Assembly: GCA_037953745.1 (NCBI GenBank) | Contig: JBAKBP010006598.1 | Span: forward strand, 2,501-66,500 | From: Lithodes maja | Lineage: Eukaryota > Arthropoda > Malacostraca > Decapoda > Lithodidae | DNA: 64,000 nt | Direction: 5' to 3' | Part shown: positions 1 through 11,200 of the stretch, one piece after another | Position numbering within the stretch: position 1 is the first letter of the stretch | Layout of the letters: each line of letters begins with the position of its first letter | Notes under the pieces: generated by a model | What the model saw: the letters and a program-made list of their open reading frames with translations, nothing else | The model's database searches: none | What the model was told of the DNA's origin: nothing | Made by a program: the position numbers and the translations under genes

Positions 1-100
1 ATTTTTCTACCGAAAAATGTACAAATTTATCTTGAAAGGGACTCAAGGGGGTGTAATGTTAAGTTTGATGGAGGTCTAGGGAAGAAACTAAATCCCTCCC
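1..100. repeat. dispersed repeat, unknown family
   Basis: The first 100 bases closely match 4475-4575: both begin with a stretch around ATTTTTCTACCGAAAAATG, continue through CTTGAAAGG and end in CTCCCCTTAAG. A weaker relative lies near 4010-4090. No coding content is seen. It may be an outer part of the fold-back element that follows. Confidence 0.5.
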
Positions 101-105
101 CTTAA

Positions 106-394
106 GACGTTTATCCCCATCCAGGTGTCAATATTTTCCTGGCGAGCGGCAGCGAACCAGCATATATATATATATATTTGTTTTGACAGCAAGGTAAATT
201 TTTACATTTTTCGATAGAAAATTCTCAACAGCGAAGCCGGATTTCTCCATACAATGCTGGAGAAATCGACACCTGGATGGGGATAAACGTCGTAAAACAG
301 TTGGCTGAGTGGGGCCGAATGGATACAAGCCAGGGAAAGAGAGAACAGGAGAGAAAGCTACAAAAAATAGCCGGTGACCCCCCCCCCCCCCCCC
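106..394. mobile_element. fold-back MITE, copy 1
   Basis: The two halves are imperfect inverted copies: CATCCAGGTGTC near the left recurs as GACACCTGGATG near 268-280, around a centre with GGCGAGCGGCAGCGA. The outer right end is GGTGACC followed by a C run, with TTAG at 395-398; the left edge follows TTAA at 102-105. It is the same family as 1565-1902. No protein is encoded. Confidence 0.55.
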
Positions 395-519
395 TTAGCT
401 AAACAAACAATTGTATTAATCATGTTCTTAGTAAGCCACATTAACAATCTAAATTAATATCATATGAAATTACCGCTTAATTGTGCAATTATTTTAATAA
501 GTTATTTCATAAAATAAAG

Positions 520-1035
520 ATTCAGAGAGTGTGTGAAGGAAGGAAGGTTTTCGGAGCAATGGGAAGTATGTGGAAGACGAGAAATCTCGGAGTGAAAGTA
601 AAAAGTGCACTGTATTAAGGAATTGTTGTGCCAACAGTGATGTATGGGGCTGAGACATGGGCTCTGAAGAAAAAGGAGAAAAGAGGGCTGGATGTGATGG
701 AGATGAGCTACTTGAGGAGTATGTGTGGAGTTACTCGTAGAGACAGATTGAGGAATGAAGAGATACGTAGGAGAGTGGGGCAGCAGGAACATTTGTCAGC
801 CAGAGTGGACAGAAGGGTGCTGAGCTGGTATGCTCATGTTGAACGAATGGTAGATGAAAGGCTTACAAAGAGAATATGTGAGTCAGGTACAAGGGGAGAT
901 AGAAGGGCAGGAAGACCCCCATTGAGATGGAGAGACTGTGTAAGAAAAGCTTTGGATGATAGAGGAATGTCTATAGATCAGGCAGGGGAAGTGGTGGTGG
1001 ACAGGAGTGAATGGAGAATGCTTGTGAATAGTTGA
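520..1035 (+). pseudogene. RTE reverse transcriptase C-terminus, broken
   Basis: Translation gives the C-terminal region seen in RTE-like polyproteins: VMYGAETW, then YLRSMCGV.RRDRLRNEEIRRR, and later GRPPLRWRD. The corresponding region of the 4771-7973 element reads LTYGSEAW, YLRSACGI and GRGRPNMRWKD. The frame is open from about 520 but has a TAA at 616-618; the downstream part from 628 runs 135 codons. The fingers, palm and endonuclease are absent, so it cannot encode an active enzyme. Confidence 0.75.
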
Positions 1036-1430
1036 GTGAACACGTGGTCATTTGGAGTAAGGGGTCGGGCGCAAGTTGGACTAGATAATAGTCCATCAGG
1101 CGCCTGGCCCGGGGAGACGATTAATATGAAGGGTGCGCCTGGAAGTGTGGTGGGAGGGCTTGTGGCTTTGACTCCGCTGCATGTCTGCCTGCCGAGATCG
1201 GAACCTCTCCGGGTGGTCGGGGGCCGGGGGAGTGCTGGAGCGACCTTGGTGACCCTGGTCTCTGGGTCTTCTCCTGGGTGACCTGGATGTGTGTGAGTTT
1301 GTGCTTTTTATCTGTGTGTATTTGTTGTTTTATGTTGTTTTTGTGTTTTCCCTGTTCTTGCTCTGTCTTGAGTCAGCTACCCCCAAAATGGGGATTGGGC
1401 CTGAGCATATAGATAGATAGATAGATTGAT
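520..1430 (+). mobile_element. RTE-type LINE 3' fragment (family B)
   Basis: This is the 3' end of a non-LTR retrotransposon: the last part of the reverse transcriptase ORF (520-1035), then an untranslated tail ending in a GATA microsatellite at 1409-1424. Short tandem repeats at the 3' end are typical of RTE-clade LINEs. The tail recurs on the minus strand at 45005-45550 and in pieces at 43846-44280. 5' truncation is usual for such copies. Confidence 0.75.
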
Positions 1431-1564
1431 AAAATAAAATCATGAATAAGTTTAATATATTAGTTGCATAATAAAAAATAGCACTTGTTGTGAGCGAGTG
1501 TGGCCTACAAAAAGCCACAACGGTGCACTTAGTGAGTGTTGAATGTGTAATACAGACCTTTTAA

Positions 1565-1902
1565 GGGGGGTGACCTGCTTTGTTTCGCTCTCTGGGTTGT
1601 ATCCATTCGGCCCGATTCAGCCTACTGATTTAAGACGTTTATCCCCATCCAGGTGACGACTCATACCTGGCGAGCGATAGCGAGCTACCATATTTTGGAT
1701 AATTTGTTAGAGAGCTGGCTAAATTTGTACATTGATAGCTAGAAAAATGCCTCCGGCGAAGCCGGATTCCTCCATAAAATGCTGGCTCGCTATCGCTCGC
1801 CAAGAAAAAATCAATACCTGGATGGATAAATGTCTTAAAACAGTAGGCTGAACGGGGCCGCATGGATACAACCAAGAAAGAGAAAAAAGCAGGTCACCCC
1901 CC
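1565..1902. mobile_element. fold-back MITE flanked by TTAA, copy 2
   Basis: The ends are long inverted repeats: GGGGGGTGACCTGCTTT at the left is matched by the complement AAAAGCAGGTCACCCCCC at the right, and the similarity continues inward through GTATCCAT.CGGCCC. TTAA lies directly outside both ends (1561-1564 and 1903-1906). The centre holds GCGAGCGATAGCGAGC and its complement. There is no coding capacity. The TTAA target suggests mobilisation by a piggyBac-type transposase, which is inference. Confidence 0.7.
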
Positions 1903-1993
1903 TTAATTCTGCACAAACCTCCCGCATCATAAAATATATTCTAAGTACCGTCATAATGTTTTGATGGTCGAATAATAACTAGAATATACTGTT

Positions 1994-2097
1994 GTCTATC
2001 TATTGCCTGACGCTGTGGCCACGAACGAACCGCCCCCATGCACCAGCTCTGTCCCCAGTCAGTCGACGCCTCTCTCCTCCCAACCAGCACCGCCTCC
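1994..2097 (-). mobile_element. RTE LINE 3' tip (family A)
   Basis: This is the reverse complement of the extreme 3' end of the element at 4771-7973, sharing GTGGCCACGAACGAACCGCC and CAGTCAGTCGACGCC, with the CTAT microsatellite at the left. It is a severely 5'-truncated copy with small deletions. Confidence 0.75.
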
Positions 2098-2100
2098 TAT

Positions 2101-2640
2101 ATTCCTATAGCCCAAGTCAACTTTTATCGCAAATATTTGATTTAGTTAGTTTGGCAATTATATATCGTTACAAAGCTAAAATACGCGTTCAAAGCGTCGG
2201 ATGGGCATAATCTCTAAAGCTCCCCCCCTTCCCCCCCCCCCTCCCCTCCCCTCCTCCCCCGATACACAAACTGCCCCCAAAATGTTGCAAGGCACGGGGA
2301 TAGGGCGATTAGCATAACCTGACTGTGTTTCAGGACCCACAATAACGGGGATCTGAATTTCATAAGCCGGTCTAGCCGCTGTCCGCGATGGTAATGGTTC
2401 GTGGTATACATTATTGGTCCTTACTGGTTTGCATAATCATATATGAATGTTTATTGTTATTTTTGTTAGTGTTGTTGTTATTAATATTAATAGTAATCGT
2501 AGTAGTAGTTAAAGTAGTAGTTGTAATAATAGTAGCAGTAGCAGTATACTGTTATTATTATATTATCATTAATATCATTATTAGTATTGGTTCATTATTA
2601 TTATTGATTTATTATTAGTGTTATTATATAGCAGCGGTCC
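2101..2640. other. no gene seen; simple sequence
   Basis: This stretch holds a C-rich run (about 2221-2257) and a long T/A/G low-complexity tract (2440-2630) built from TTATTA and GTAGTA units. I see no coding or mobile-element signature in it. Confidence 0.5.
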
Positions 2641-2645
2641 ACGGA

Positions 2646-2960
2646 GGTTGTTGTTGTTGTTGTTGTACCCCAGACTGTCTGGCCGAGCAGTCCCGAGTCA
2701 GTTTGACCGAAGCCGCTCCAGATGCTCGAGCCCCCGAAGTGGCCAGGATGAGATGAGATCTGTCTCCGTGAGGGCAGCGGGGGAAGGGAGAATCAGCTTA
2801 TGGGCTTGCACCCCAGGGCCAATGCCCCCACCATCCGCAGCCCCTCTTGCAGTGCCACCCAATCGGGCGATCTCTCCCAAAGGTGATTGTAGTAGTGATT
2901 GTCTTCACAGAGCCGCAACATTCTGTGGCAGTCTCAGACAGCATCGGGGGGGATTCTCTC
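2646..2960 (-). mobile_element. LINE/SINE 3' end with (CAA)n tail
   Basis: On the minus strand this ends in a (CAA)n tail (plus strand GTTGTTGTTG at 2648-2664), preceded by a segment like GCTCGGCCAGACAGTCTGGG. The retroposons at 24230-24755 and 36740-37269 end in a related TTCGGCCAGGCAGCTTGGGG and the same AAC tail. It is a diverged member of that 3' end family; the left boundary of homology is unclear. Confidence 0.5.
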
Positions 2961-3137
2961 ATCGCCGATTGCCTTGTTAATTTAAAGACATTTTTTTCCA
3001 AGCGACGAGAAAAAGAAAGGCGTTTAGTATATCGTGGTAGCAAATATACTTAGTAAAACAAACAGACGGAATACAAACAGGAAGACGAATCAGCAAACTG
3101 GCAGATAGACAGACACACACACACGCATACACATGCG

Positions 3138-3239
<102 letters not shown>

Positions 3240-3244
3240 CAAAG

Positions 3245-4290
3245 AAAGAGAGAGAGAGAGGACGAGGTTTAATAATAGCGTAAATAGTCTGAATAATAGA
3301 TGCCTTACAAGGGGCAGCAAATTAAGGAACCATTCACAAATATAAAAAAGGCCCCGCTTAAATGAAATACCTTGAATTTCCGTGAAGAGAACAGGAAAAA
3401 TGAGCGATGCATAAAAGACTGAAGTACAGCTGAGCTTAAACATTCGTGTCTCACCATCACGAAGTTACTTTTATTGTCCTTGCTTTATATAAAACAAAAA
3501 TATATATATAAAACAGAAGAGAAGTTTAATAAGACATTGTACTTTATATGAGGGCTAAGGATTTGGTGTTACTGTTTCCATTTGAAAGGTAAGGAAAGTC
3601 GAGATAATAGATTTGTTTTATCCTGACTGTACAATCGGCCTAATAAGTCATGGCTCGGCACCAATTATGTTTTGATCAATAATTGGTATCAGCAATATTT
3701 ACACATGATTTCTTCTTGTTGAGGGATACATACAAACATGTTCCTACAGTTACCCACCCTATTCAACATCTGACAGACATTAATAGAGCGCAGAGTGAGC
3801 CAAACGTAATGACAGCTGAGACGTGACTTATTAGCGCGACTGTACAAAAGAACCTTAGTCATTGTCGACGTGAGAGGTGGCAGAAATACAAGGAGTAAAT
3901 AGAATTGACCAGTTTTATGCAATAGAGGAGGTTTGGATGATTTGAGAGAGTGCAAGTGCGAGTCAGTGAGAGAGAGAGAGAGAAAGAATTAAAACGGGAA
4001 GGACATTTTACTGTCGAAAAATGTACATAGTTGGCTTGAAGTGGGTCTGGGCATCGTTTTTAGTTTGAAGGGGGTCTGGAGAAGCGTGTTTCTTATAGTG
4101 TATAAGCGGCAAAGTAAAAATACTTTGCTCGAAAATGGCTACTTTCGATCAAAGCCCTCATTAACAGATAAACGTTAATAATAATACCCCCAAGATATCG
4201 CCTCAGTTAGCGTTATTGTTTTCTGAAGAGCGTTGACGTCACACTGTTCAGGGGAGATTTCCACTTGAGGGACTTTTTTCTTGACCCCTT
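3245..4290. other. no gene seen
   Basis: AT-rich sequence without a recognisable ORF. An 88-codon minus-strand frame at 3689-3955 has no recognisable similarity. A short GA repeat lies at 3969-3986, and 4010-4090 weakly resembles the repeat at 1-100. Confidence 0.4.
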
Positions 4291-4299
4291 TCTCCCTCA

Positions 4300-4580
4300 T
4301 GTATAGCCCCATTGCTCCTGAGATTTTAAGATGTTTGCCCCATTAGTTCGGTGATTTTAAGAATTTCCGCCCCATTCTGTCAATTTTAAGACCTTTCGTG
4401 CTATTTAGGTGTCGATTTTATCCTGGCGAGCGATAGCGAGCCTGTAATTTAAGAGTAATCGGCCTTCGGCCGGGACATTTTTCTACCGAAAAATGTACAA
4501 ATTTATCTTGAAAGGCGGTCAAGGGGGTGAAATTTTAAGATGGCTGGAGGAGTAGGAAAGAAACTAGAAACCTCCCCTTA
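4300..4580. repeat. fold-back family fragment plus dispersed repeat
   Basis: 4400-4450 holds TTTAGGTGTCGATTTT and GGCGAGCGATAGCGAGC, matching the core of the fold-back elements at 106-394 and 1565-1902. It is followed at 4475-4575 by the repeat also found at 1-100. No complete termini are seen. Confidence 0.5.
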
Positions 4581-4955
4581 AGCACCTTGCGACTTATACA
4601 ACCATCAAACAAGAAACACATCTTCTAATTTTAGCTCAGACCCCCTTCAAATGTGTGCGTCATGAGTCACTTATATGTTTCACATAACCTTTAAATTAGA
4701 CTTCACTATAATATATCGAGGGCATGAAAACGTTATACTAAATAATTGGGATTATATATATATATATATACCCCTGGGGGTTAGGGAATAGAATATGCCC
4801 CACGTGCCTTCTGCGTGTCGTAAGAGGCGACTAAAGAGGTTGGGTCGGTGGGCTTGCGACCCCCACCCGGAAAAAATATCTAAGCAAAAAAAAACGAACG
4901 AACAGCCTCGGATGCGGACGGAACCAACGTTGACGAACCACGACCGACTAAGGAC

Positions 4956-5642
4956 ATGCCTTCGGACATTCTGAGAATGGCTACATGGAATGTTAGTGGC
5001 ATGAATGATGGCACAAAAGAGAGAGAGGTTCTGGAAGTGTTAGTGAATGCCAGGCTGGATGTATGTGGAATGACAGAGACCAAATGGAAAGGTTCAGATG
5101 TGAGAGAGTGGGAGTGTGGAATGGGTGTGTGTGCTGGAGTGAGTGAAGGAACAGCGAGAGAAGGTGCATGTTTGTTTGTAAGTAGCAAATGGAAGGAATG
5201 TGTAAGAGAGTATGGGTCTGTGGGTTCAAGGATTGTGTGGGTGAGAATGAAAGTAGGAATACAAACGTGGGTGATTGTATGCATGTATGCCCCGACAGAG
5301 GATATACTTGAAAGAAAGAAAGAGGAGTTCTGGATGAATGTGGAGGCGTGCCTGGAGAAGTTTGACAAGAACGAAAGAATATTTCTGATTGGGGATATGA
5401 ATGGTAAGGTGGGTGATAGGAAAGTTGAGGGAGTGGTGGGAGGGTGGGGGGTACCATCAGAGGTGAATGGGAATGGTAGTGCACTTGTGGACGTATGTGT
5501 GGGGAGGAGGCTGTGGATAGCCAACACCTTCTTCCGACACAGAATGATCCACAGGTACACGTGGAAACGGATGTTGACGATGAAGGATAAGACAGTGGTG
5601 GAACGAAAGTCATTGATTATGTATGTGTGGATGAACGAATGA
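4956..5642 (+). pseudogene. RTE endonuclease domain (N-terminal part of ORF)
   Basis: This 228-codon frame encodes an exonuclease/endonuclease/phosphatase-fold domain of the kind that nicks target DNA for target-primed reverse transcription. Visible family motifs: ATWNVSGMN near the N-terminus, MTETKWKG (catalytic Glu), and GDMNGKVGD (Asp and Asn of the active site). The start ATG follows a short leader. After VERK the reading jumps into the +2 frame, where the RT ORF continues, so a one-base indel near 5600-5615 separates the two. In an intact relative they would be one polyprotein. Confidence 0.8.
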
Positions 5643-7963
5643 AGAAATCTGTGATGGATGCTAGGGTGTATAGGGGTATTGGAGGGGGTCTGTCTGATCA
5701 TTATGTAGTGGTAGCTAAGGTTAGGATACAAAAGAAGTGGGTGAGGAGAGCGGGAGGGAGGCGAGAGGAGGGTGGAATGGTGAGGAGGGTGGAGAGGTTG
5801 CAGGAGGAGGAAGTCAGGGAGGAGTACAGGAGAGCAGTGGAAAGACGACTAGGTGGGTTCGACCTGGAAGTTATGGAGGAAGTGGAGGAGATGAGCAAGG
5901 TGTTTAAGGATGAGATCTGTGCAGCATGTGAGGAGGTGTGTGGAGTGAGGAGAAGAGGGAGGGGAGTGAAAGGTACAGCATGGTGGACAGAAGAGGTAAG
6001 AATAGCTGTGGAAGAAAAGAAGAAAGCATATAGAGAGTGGTTGGGTAGTAGAGGGAATGAAGATTCCGAGAGACGGAAACGAGCGAGGTACGTGGAGAGT
6101 AAGAGGGTGGTGAAGAGAGTAGTGAAGGAAAGTAAGAGAAGAGTAGATGAGGAATTTGGAAGGAATCTGAGTGTAAAATGGAGGGAGAGTAAGAAACTGT
6201 TCTGGAAAGAAGTCAAGAAAGTTAGGGAAGGTAGCAAGGGAAACAGTAAGGGTGTGAAAGATAAGAATGGGAGAATGCTAGCCGAGAAGCAAGAGAGAGT
6301 CGAAAGATGGAGGGAGTACTTCAGTGAGTTGCTAAATGAAAGGAATGAAGAGCCAGCAAACATAGCTGGATATGGTATGGGAGGGAGAAGAAGAGAAGTA
6401 GTGGAGGAGGAGGTGGGGATCAGGAGGTCAGAAGTGTGGGAAGCCATGAAAAGAGTGAAGTTGGGGAAAGCACCAGGAACAGATGGAGTGTGTGGGGAAA
6501 TGTTGAGGTATGGTGGTGAGATAGTGATAGAATGGGTATGGAAAATGTGCAAACTAGCATGGGAGAAGGGGAGTGCACCCGATGACTGGAAGACTGGCAT
6601 AATAGTCCCCCTATATAAGGGCAAAGGGGAAAGAGGAGTGTGTGGTAACCACCGAGGAATATGTCTTCTAAGCGTAGTAGGGAAGGTATACAGTAGGGTA
6701 GTGATTGAGAGAGTGAGAGTGAGAACGGAGAAATGGATAGGCGACGAGCAGGGAGGCTTTAGGAAGGGAAGAGGATGTGTAGATCAGATTTTTACCCTGA
6801 ATTGTGTTGTGGAGAAGTATCTGGAGAAGAAACAAAAGGTGTATGTTGCCTTTATGGACTTGGAGAAGGCCTATGACAGAGTGGATAGAGAAGGTTTGTG
6901 GAAAGTACTTAGAATATACGGAGTAGAGGGCAAGTTGCTGAAAGCAGTGAAGAGCATGTATGAGGGTGCAAAGGCGGCAGTACGTGTGGAGAGTGAGCAG
7001 AGCGAGTTCTTTGACCTGAATGTTGGTTTGAAACAGGGGTGTGTGATGTCCCCGTGGTTGTTTACTGTATATATGGATGGAGTTATGAAAGAAATACTAT
7101 CAAGAGCAGTGGATGTTGGTGTATCGCTGAAAAGGGAGGGAATTGAGTGGAAGCTACCTATACTGCTGTTTGCGGATGATACAGTTCTGATGAGTGATAA
7201 TGAATGGGAGTTGCAGGGTCTGGTAAATGAGTTTGGAACAGTGTGCGAAAAACGGAATTTGAAGGTAAATACGGGGAAGTGCAAGGTTATGGTCTTCGAA
7301 AGGGGTGAAGTCACAGAGTGTGAGGTGAAGCTGAACGGTCAGGCTATGGAGATCGTCAAGTCTTTTAAGTATCTGGGCAGTGTGTTGAGTAAAGATGGGA
7401 CTATGGATGAAGAGGTGCGGGAGAGGGTACAACAGGGGAAGAGGGTTGTAGGAACGCTAAAAGCAGTAACAAGAAATAGGGTGGTCAGTATGGAAGTGAA
7501 GAAGTCCTTGCATGACAGTGTGGTAATCCCGACACTGACTTACGGAAGCGAAGCATGGACGTTGGTTGAGAGACTCAGACCAAGAGTGAGAGCAGTGGAA
7601 ATGAATTACTTAAGGAGTGCGTGCGGAATTACATGGAGGGATAGACAGACTAATGAGGAAGTAAGAAGGAGGTGTGGTGTGGAGGTAGATGTGCTGGAAA
7701 GTGTGAAAAGGAACAACTTGAGATGGTTCGGCCATATGGAACGTATGGAAAGCGAGAGAATGACTATGAGGGTGTACGAGAGCGAGGTGGAGGGACAGAG
7801 GGGGAGAGGTAGACCGAATATGAGGTGGAAGGATGGAGTGAGGAACTACATGAATGAAGGCGGTGCTGGTTGGGGGGAGGGGCGTCGACTGACTGGGGAC
7901 AGAGGTGCATGGGGGCGGTTCGTTCGTGGCCACCCCTTCGGGGATCACGGCGTCAGACAATAG
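5627..7963 (+). pseudogene. RTE reverse transcriptase, frameshifted from its endonuclease
   Basis: This 778-codon open frame starts with the last endonuclease motif (LSDHYVVVAKV, catalytic Asp-His) and continues into a complete reverse transcriptase. Visible RT signatures are KAPGTDGV, the QGGFRKGRG block, FMDLEKAYDRV (motif A), LKQGCVMSPWLF (motif B) and FADDTVLM (motif C, residues 515-518). The C-terminus has LTYGSEAW, YLRSACGI and GRGRPNMRWKD. The ORF is intact, but its endonuclease start lies in another frame at 4956-5642. The ATG at 5627 falls inside the endonuclease domain and is unlikely to be a native start. Confidence 0.85.
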
Positions 7964-7974
7964 ATAGATAGATA

Positions 7975-8285
7975 AAAGCTTCAAAATGAGATCAGAACGA
8001 GCTACGTAGCACTCGTGGTTCTCATGCAGTGGTGCCACCAACATGGGAGTTTAGCGTATAGCGGCATATTTTTTCCCTCTACGCTCACTACTGGTAACAC
8101 TGCCGGCTTCTCGAGAACAGAGGGAGCGTGAGTCAGTGGGTGGCGGTAAGCCCTGGGTGTCGGACGTGTGGCCTGCTGCGCTCCCGGCCATTTGCACTCA
8201 ATTTTAACCCTTTAAAAGCCTTAATAATGCTCCTAACTTGCTGCAAATTGGTGCACGACTTAAGTCGAGCGCCGCTCTTTAAGGG
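7975..8285. mobile_element. TTAA-flanked MITE, partial copy
   Basis: The sequence from AAAAGCTTCAAAATGAG onward matches, in reverse complement, the pieces of the split MITE at 34431-34700 and 30238-30281. The right end is CGCTCTTTAAGGG followed by TTAA (8286-8289). The left end is missing where the RTE tail begins. The stretch 8231-8258 preserves the unoccupied site of the LINE at 30282-34422. There is no coding capacity. Confidence 0.7.
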
Positions 8286-8289
8286 TTAA

Positions 8290-11200
8290 TATAATTTTTC
8301 GAGGGTTGACACTTATTTTAACATGGAGTATAGGTTATATTACATCCTAGCCTAAATGAAATTTTAAAAATCTGTGAAAATTCTTGGGTTGTTTATATAA
8401 TAGAAGTTACTGTAGGACACGCAAACTGTAGGAGTCTATGTAACAAAATGAACGAACTTAGAGCCCTTGTTAGCAAAGAAAATATAGACATAATAGCGCT
8501 AACTGAAACTTGGATTAATACAGAAACCAGGCATTTTTTAGCAGAATTTGATATACCAGGATATAGTTTGTTTAAATATGACCGAACAAGTAAGAGGGGT
8601 GGCGGTATAGCAGTGTTTGTCAGGAGTACATTAAAAAGCTGTATTAAATCAGGTATTAGACTAAATAACGATAATGAAAGTGTTTGGGTAGAGGTTAACG
8701 AAGGTAGTGAGACCATAGTTATTGGAGTTATGTATAGACCGCCAAATACGAGTAGAAATGACGGAACGTCATTATGGGAGGAAATTAAAATGGCATCAAG
8801 GTTTAGCAATGTGTGCATTATGGGGGATTTTAATTTTCCGAATATAGATTGGCAGCATCAAATAGGAGACTCTGATTCTGAGGAGTTTATAGAGGTAGTA
8901 CAAGATAGTTTTTTATTTCAATTCATAGATACGCCGACTAGAGGTAATAATATTCTCGATTTAGTTTTCAGTAACAATGAACATATGGTAAATAATGTAG
9001 AGATAGGGGACCACCTAGGAAATAGTGACCACAATTCTGTGTATTTTAATATACAATGGAAAGGTAATACCAGAGAGAATACAACATTAATACCTGACTT
9101 TAGAAAAGCCAATTATGGTGGGTTAAGAAGAGCCCTATTAGCCGACCCTATGGTCAAAAAATTAAGTCGATCCAGGTGTCCAAATGAGTGTACCCCTTCT
9201 CAGGCACCTGTCATCTTAAGTCAGGAAGAGACGTCAACCTTGGTAGATACATACGATAATTTTATCAAGTCAGTATTCAATGCACAAAATAAATACATCC
9301 CCAAAAGAAAATTTAGATCAACACAGAACCAACCCAAATGGATGAATAATAGACTATTAGATCTTCTAGGACAAAAGAGAGGAATATATAGAAAGATTAG
9401 GAAAGGCGAAATTCACCTACTTGCTTACTATCAGAATCTATCAAGACAGGTAAAAAAGGATATTAGGAAAGAAAAAAGAAATTATGAAATCAAGGTTGCC
9501 AATGACTCAAAAAATAATCCTAAAGCTTTTTACCAACTATATAAATCCAAGGTTAGAGATGTAATTGGTCCCCTTAAAACTTCGATAGGAGAAATGACAG
9601 AAAATGATTTAGAAATGTGCAGTACATTAAATAGTCAATTTCTTTCCGTTTTCACTAATGAAAATTTGGCACAGTTTCCAGAAGTCCGTAAGGTATATAG
9701 CGATAGTATAGAAAATAGGTTAAGTACGGTTACTATAAGTAGAAATGATGTGCTTAAGGAAATTGACAGACTGAAACCTCATAAATCGCCTGGTCCTGAT
9801 GAGGTATATGCTAGAGTATTAAAAGAATGTAGGGATGAGTTAAGTTACCCATTAACATTTTTATTTAACAAGTCATTGGAGACAGGTATAGTTCCAGAAG
9901 CTTGGAAGCTTGCAAACGTAGTTCCGATCTTCAAAAAAGGTGACAAATCAATAGCATCCAATTACCGTCCCATTAGTCTTACATCAATCATAGGAAAGCT
10001 ACTAGAGTCAATTATTGCTAGTAAAATTAGAAACCACTTAGATACATTTAATTTAATAAATTCTTCTCAGCATGGATTCACTCAGGGACGTTCTTGCCTT
10101 ACTAATTTGCTTAGTTTTTTCTCAGAGGTATATGAAGCAGTAGATAATGACAAGTCATATGATATAATATATTTAGATTTCAGTAAAGCTTTCGACAGAG
10201 TCCCCCATGAGAGATTGATGAGAAAGGTTGAGGCGCATGGAATAGGTGGGGCGTTGTTGGGATGGATTAGGTCATGGCTAATTGGTAGGAAGCAGAGAGT
10301 CAGCATAAATGGTACGAAGTCAGAATGGGGAGCAGTCAAAAGTGGTGTCCCCCAGGGATCTGTATTAGGTCCTCTGTTGTTTGTTATATACATAAATGAC
10401 CTAGATTTAGGTATAACTAGTAGGATAAGTAAATTTGCAGACGATACCAAAATGGGGAGAACAATTGATTCAGATAGAGATATAGAGTGCCTCCAAAGGG
10501 ATCTAGATACCTTACACGAATGGTCAGTAAATTGGCAGATGAAGTTTAACATTGACAAATGCAAGGTATTAAAGATAGGGAAGATGCATACAAATGTTAA
10601 ATATAAACTAGCTAATGTGGAATTAGAAAACTCGAATTGTGAGAAAGATCTAGGTGTGTTTGTTAGCAATGATTTGAAGCCTAGACAACAGTGTATAAGC
10701 GTTCGAAACAAGGCAAACAGGATTCTCGGGTTCATCTCTAGGAGTGTGAGTAACAGAACTGCTGATGTTATCTTAAAACTTTACTTGTCATTAGTGAGAC
10801 CCCATATGGATTATGCTGTTCAATTTTGGTGTCCTTATTACAGAATGGACATAGATTCATTGGAGAGAGTACAACGTAGAATGACAAAAATGATCCATAA
10901 TATTAGAAATCTTCCGTATAAAGAAAGGTTGAAGAAATTAGGCTTACATTCGTTAGAGAGACGCAGAGTTAGAGGGGATATGATAGAGGTGTTCAAGTGG
11001 GTTAGTGGGATTAACAAAGGGAACATGACAAATGTACTAAAGCTCAGTGATAGCGAAAGAACTCGTACCAATGGTTTCAAATTAGATAAATTTCGTTTCA
11101 GAAAAGATATAGGCAAATATTGGTTTGGTAACAGAGTTGTAGATGGGTGGAATGGACTACCAGGTGCTATAGTGGGATTAAAAACGATAGGGAGCTTTAA

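Larger units (their letters stand above)
4771..7973 (+). mobile_element. RTE-type LINE, nearly complete (family A)
   Basis: The non-LTR retrotransposon starts with an untranslated leader containing TGCGTGTCGTAAGAGGCGAC, encodes an apurinic-type endonuclease and a reverse transcriptase, and ends in a GATA microsatellite at 7961-7973. The endonuclease and RT frames are offset by one base near 5600-5615, so the copy is inactive as read. Two 3' fragments of the same family lie at 1994-2097 and 57624-58148. Directly after the tail lies a partial MITE (7975-8285). Confidence 0.85.

Noticed and set aside
4880..6624. Long minus-strand frames of 206-307 codons
   Set aside because: They lie antisense to the RTE endonuclease and RT, which carry clear motifs on the plus strand. 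The antisense products are low-complexity Ser/Pro/Leu.
8208..8285. A separate 78-bp MITE with TTAA on both sides
   Set aside because: The inner TTAA is also present in the larger split copy (34458-34461), and the longer unit has better matching ends (CCCTT....AGCGG), so I treat the short unit as part of the larger one.
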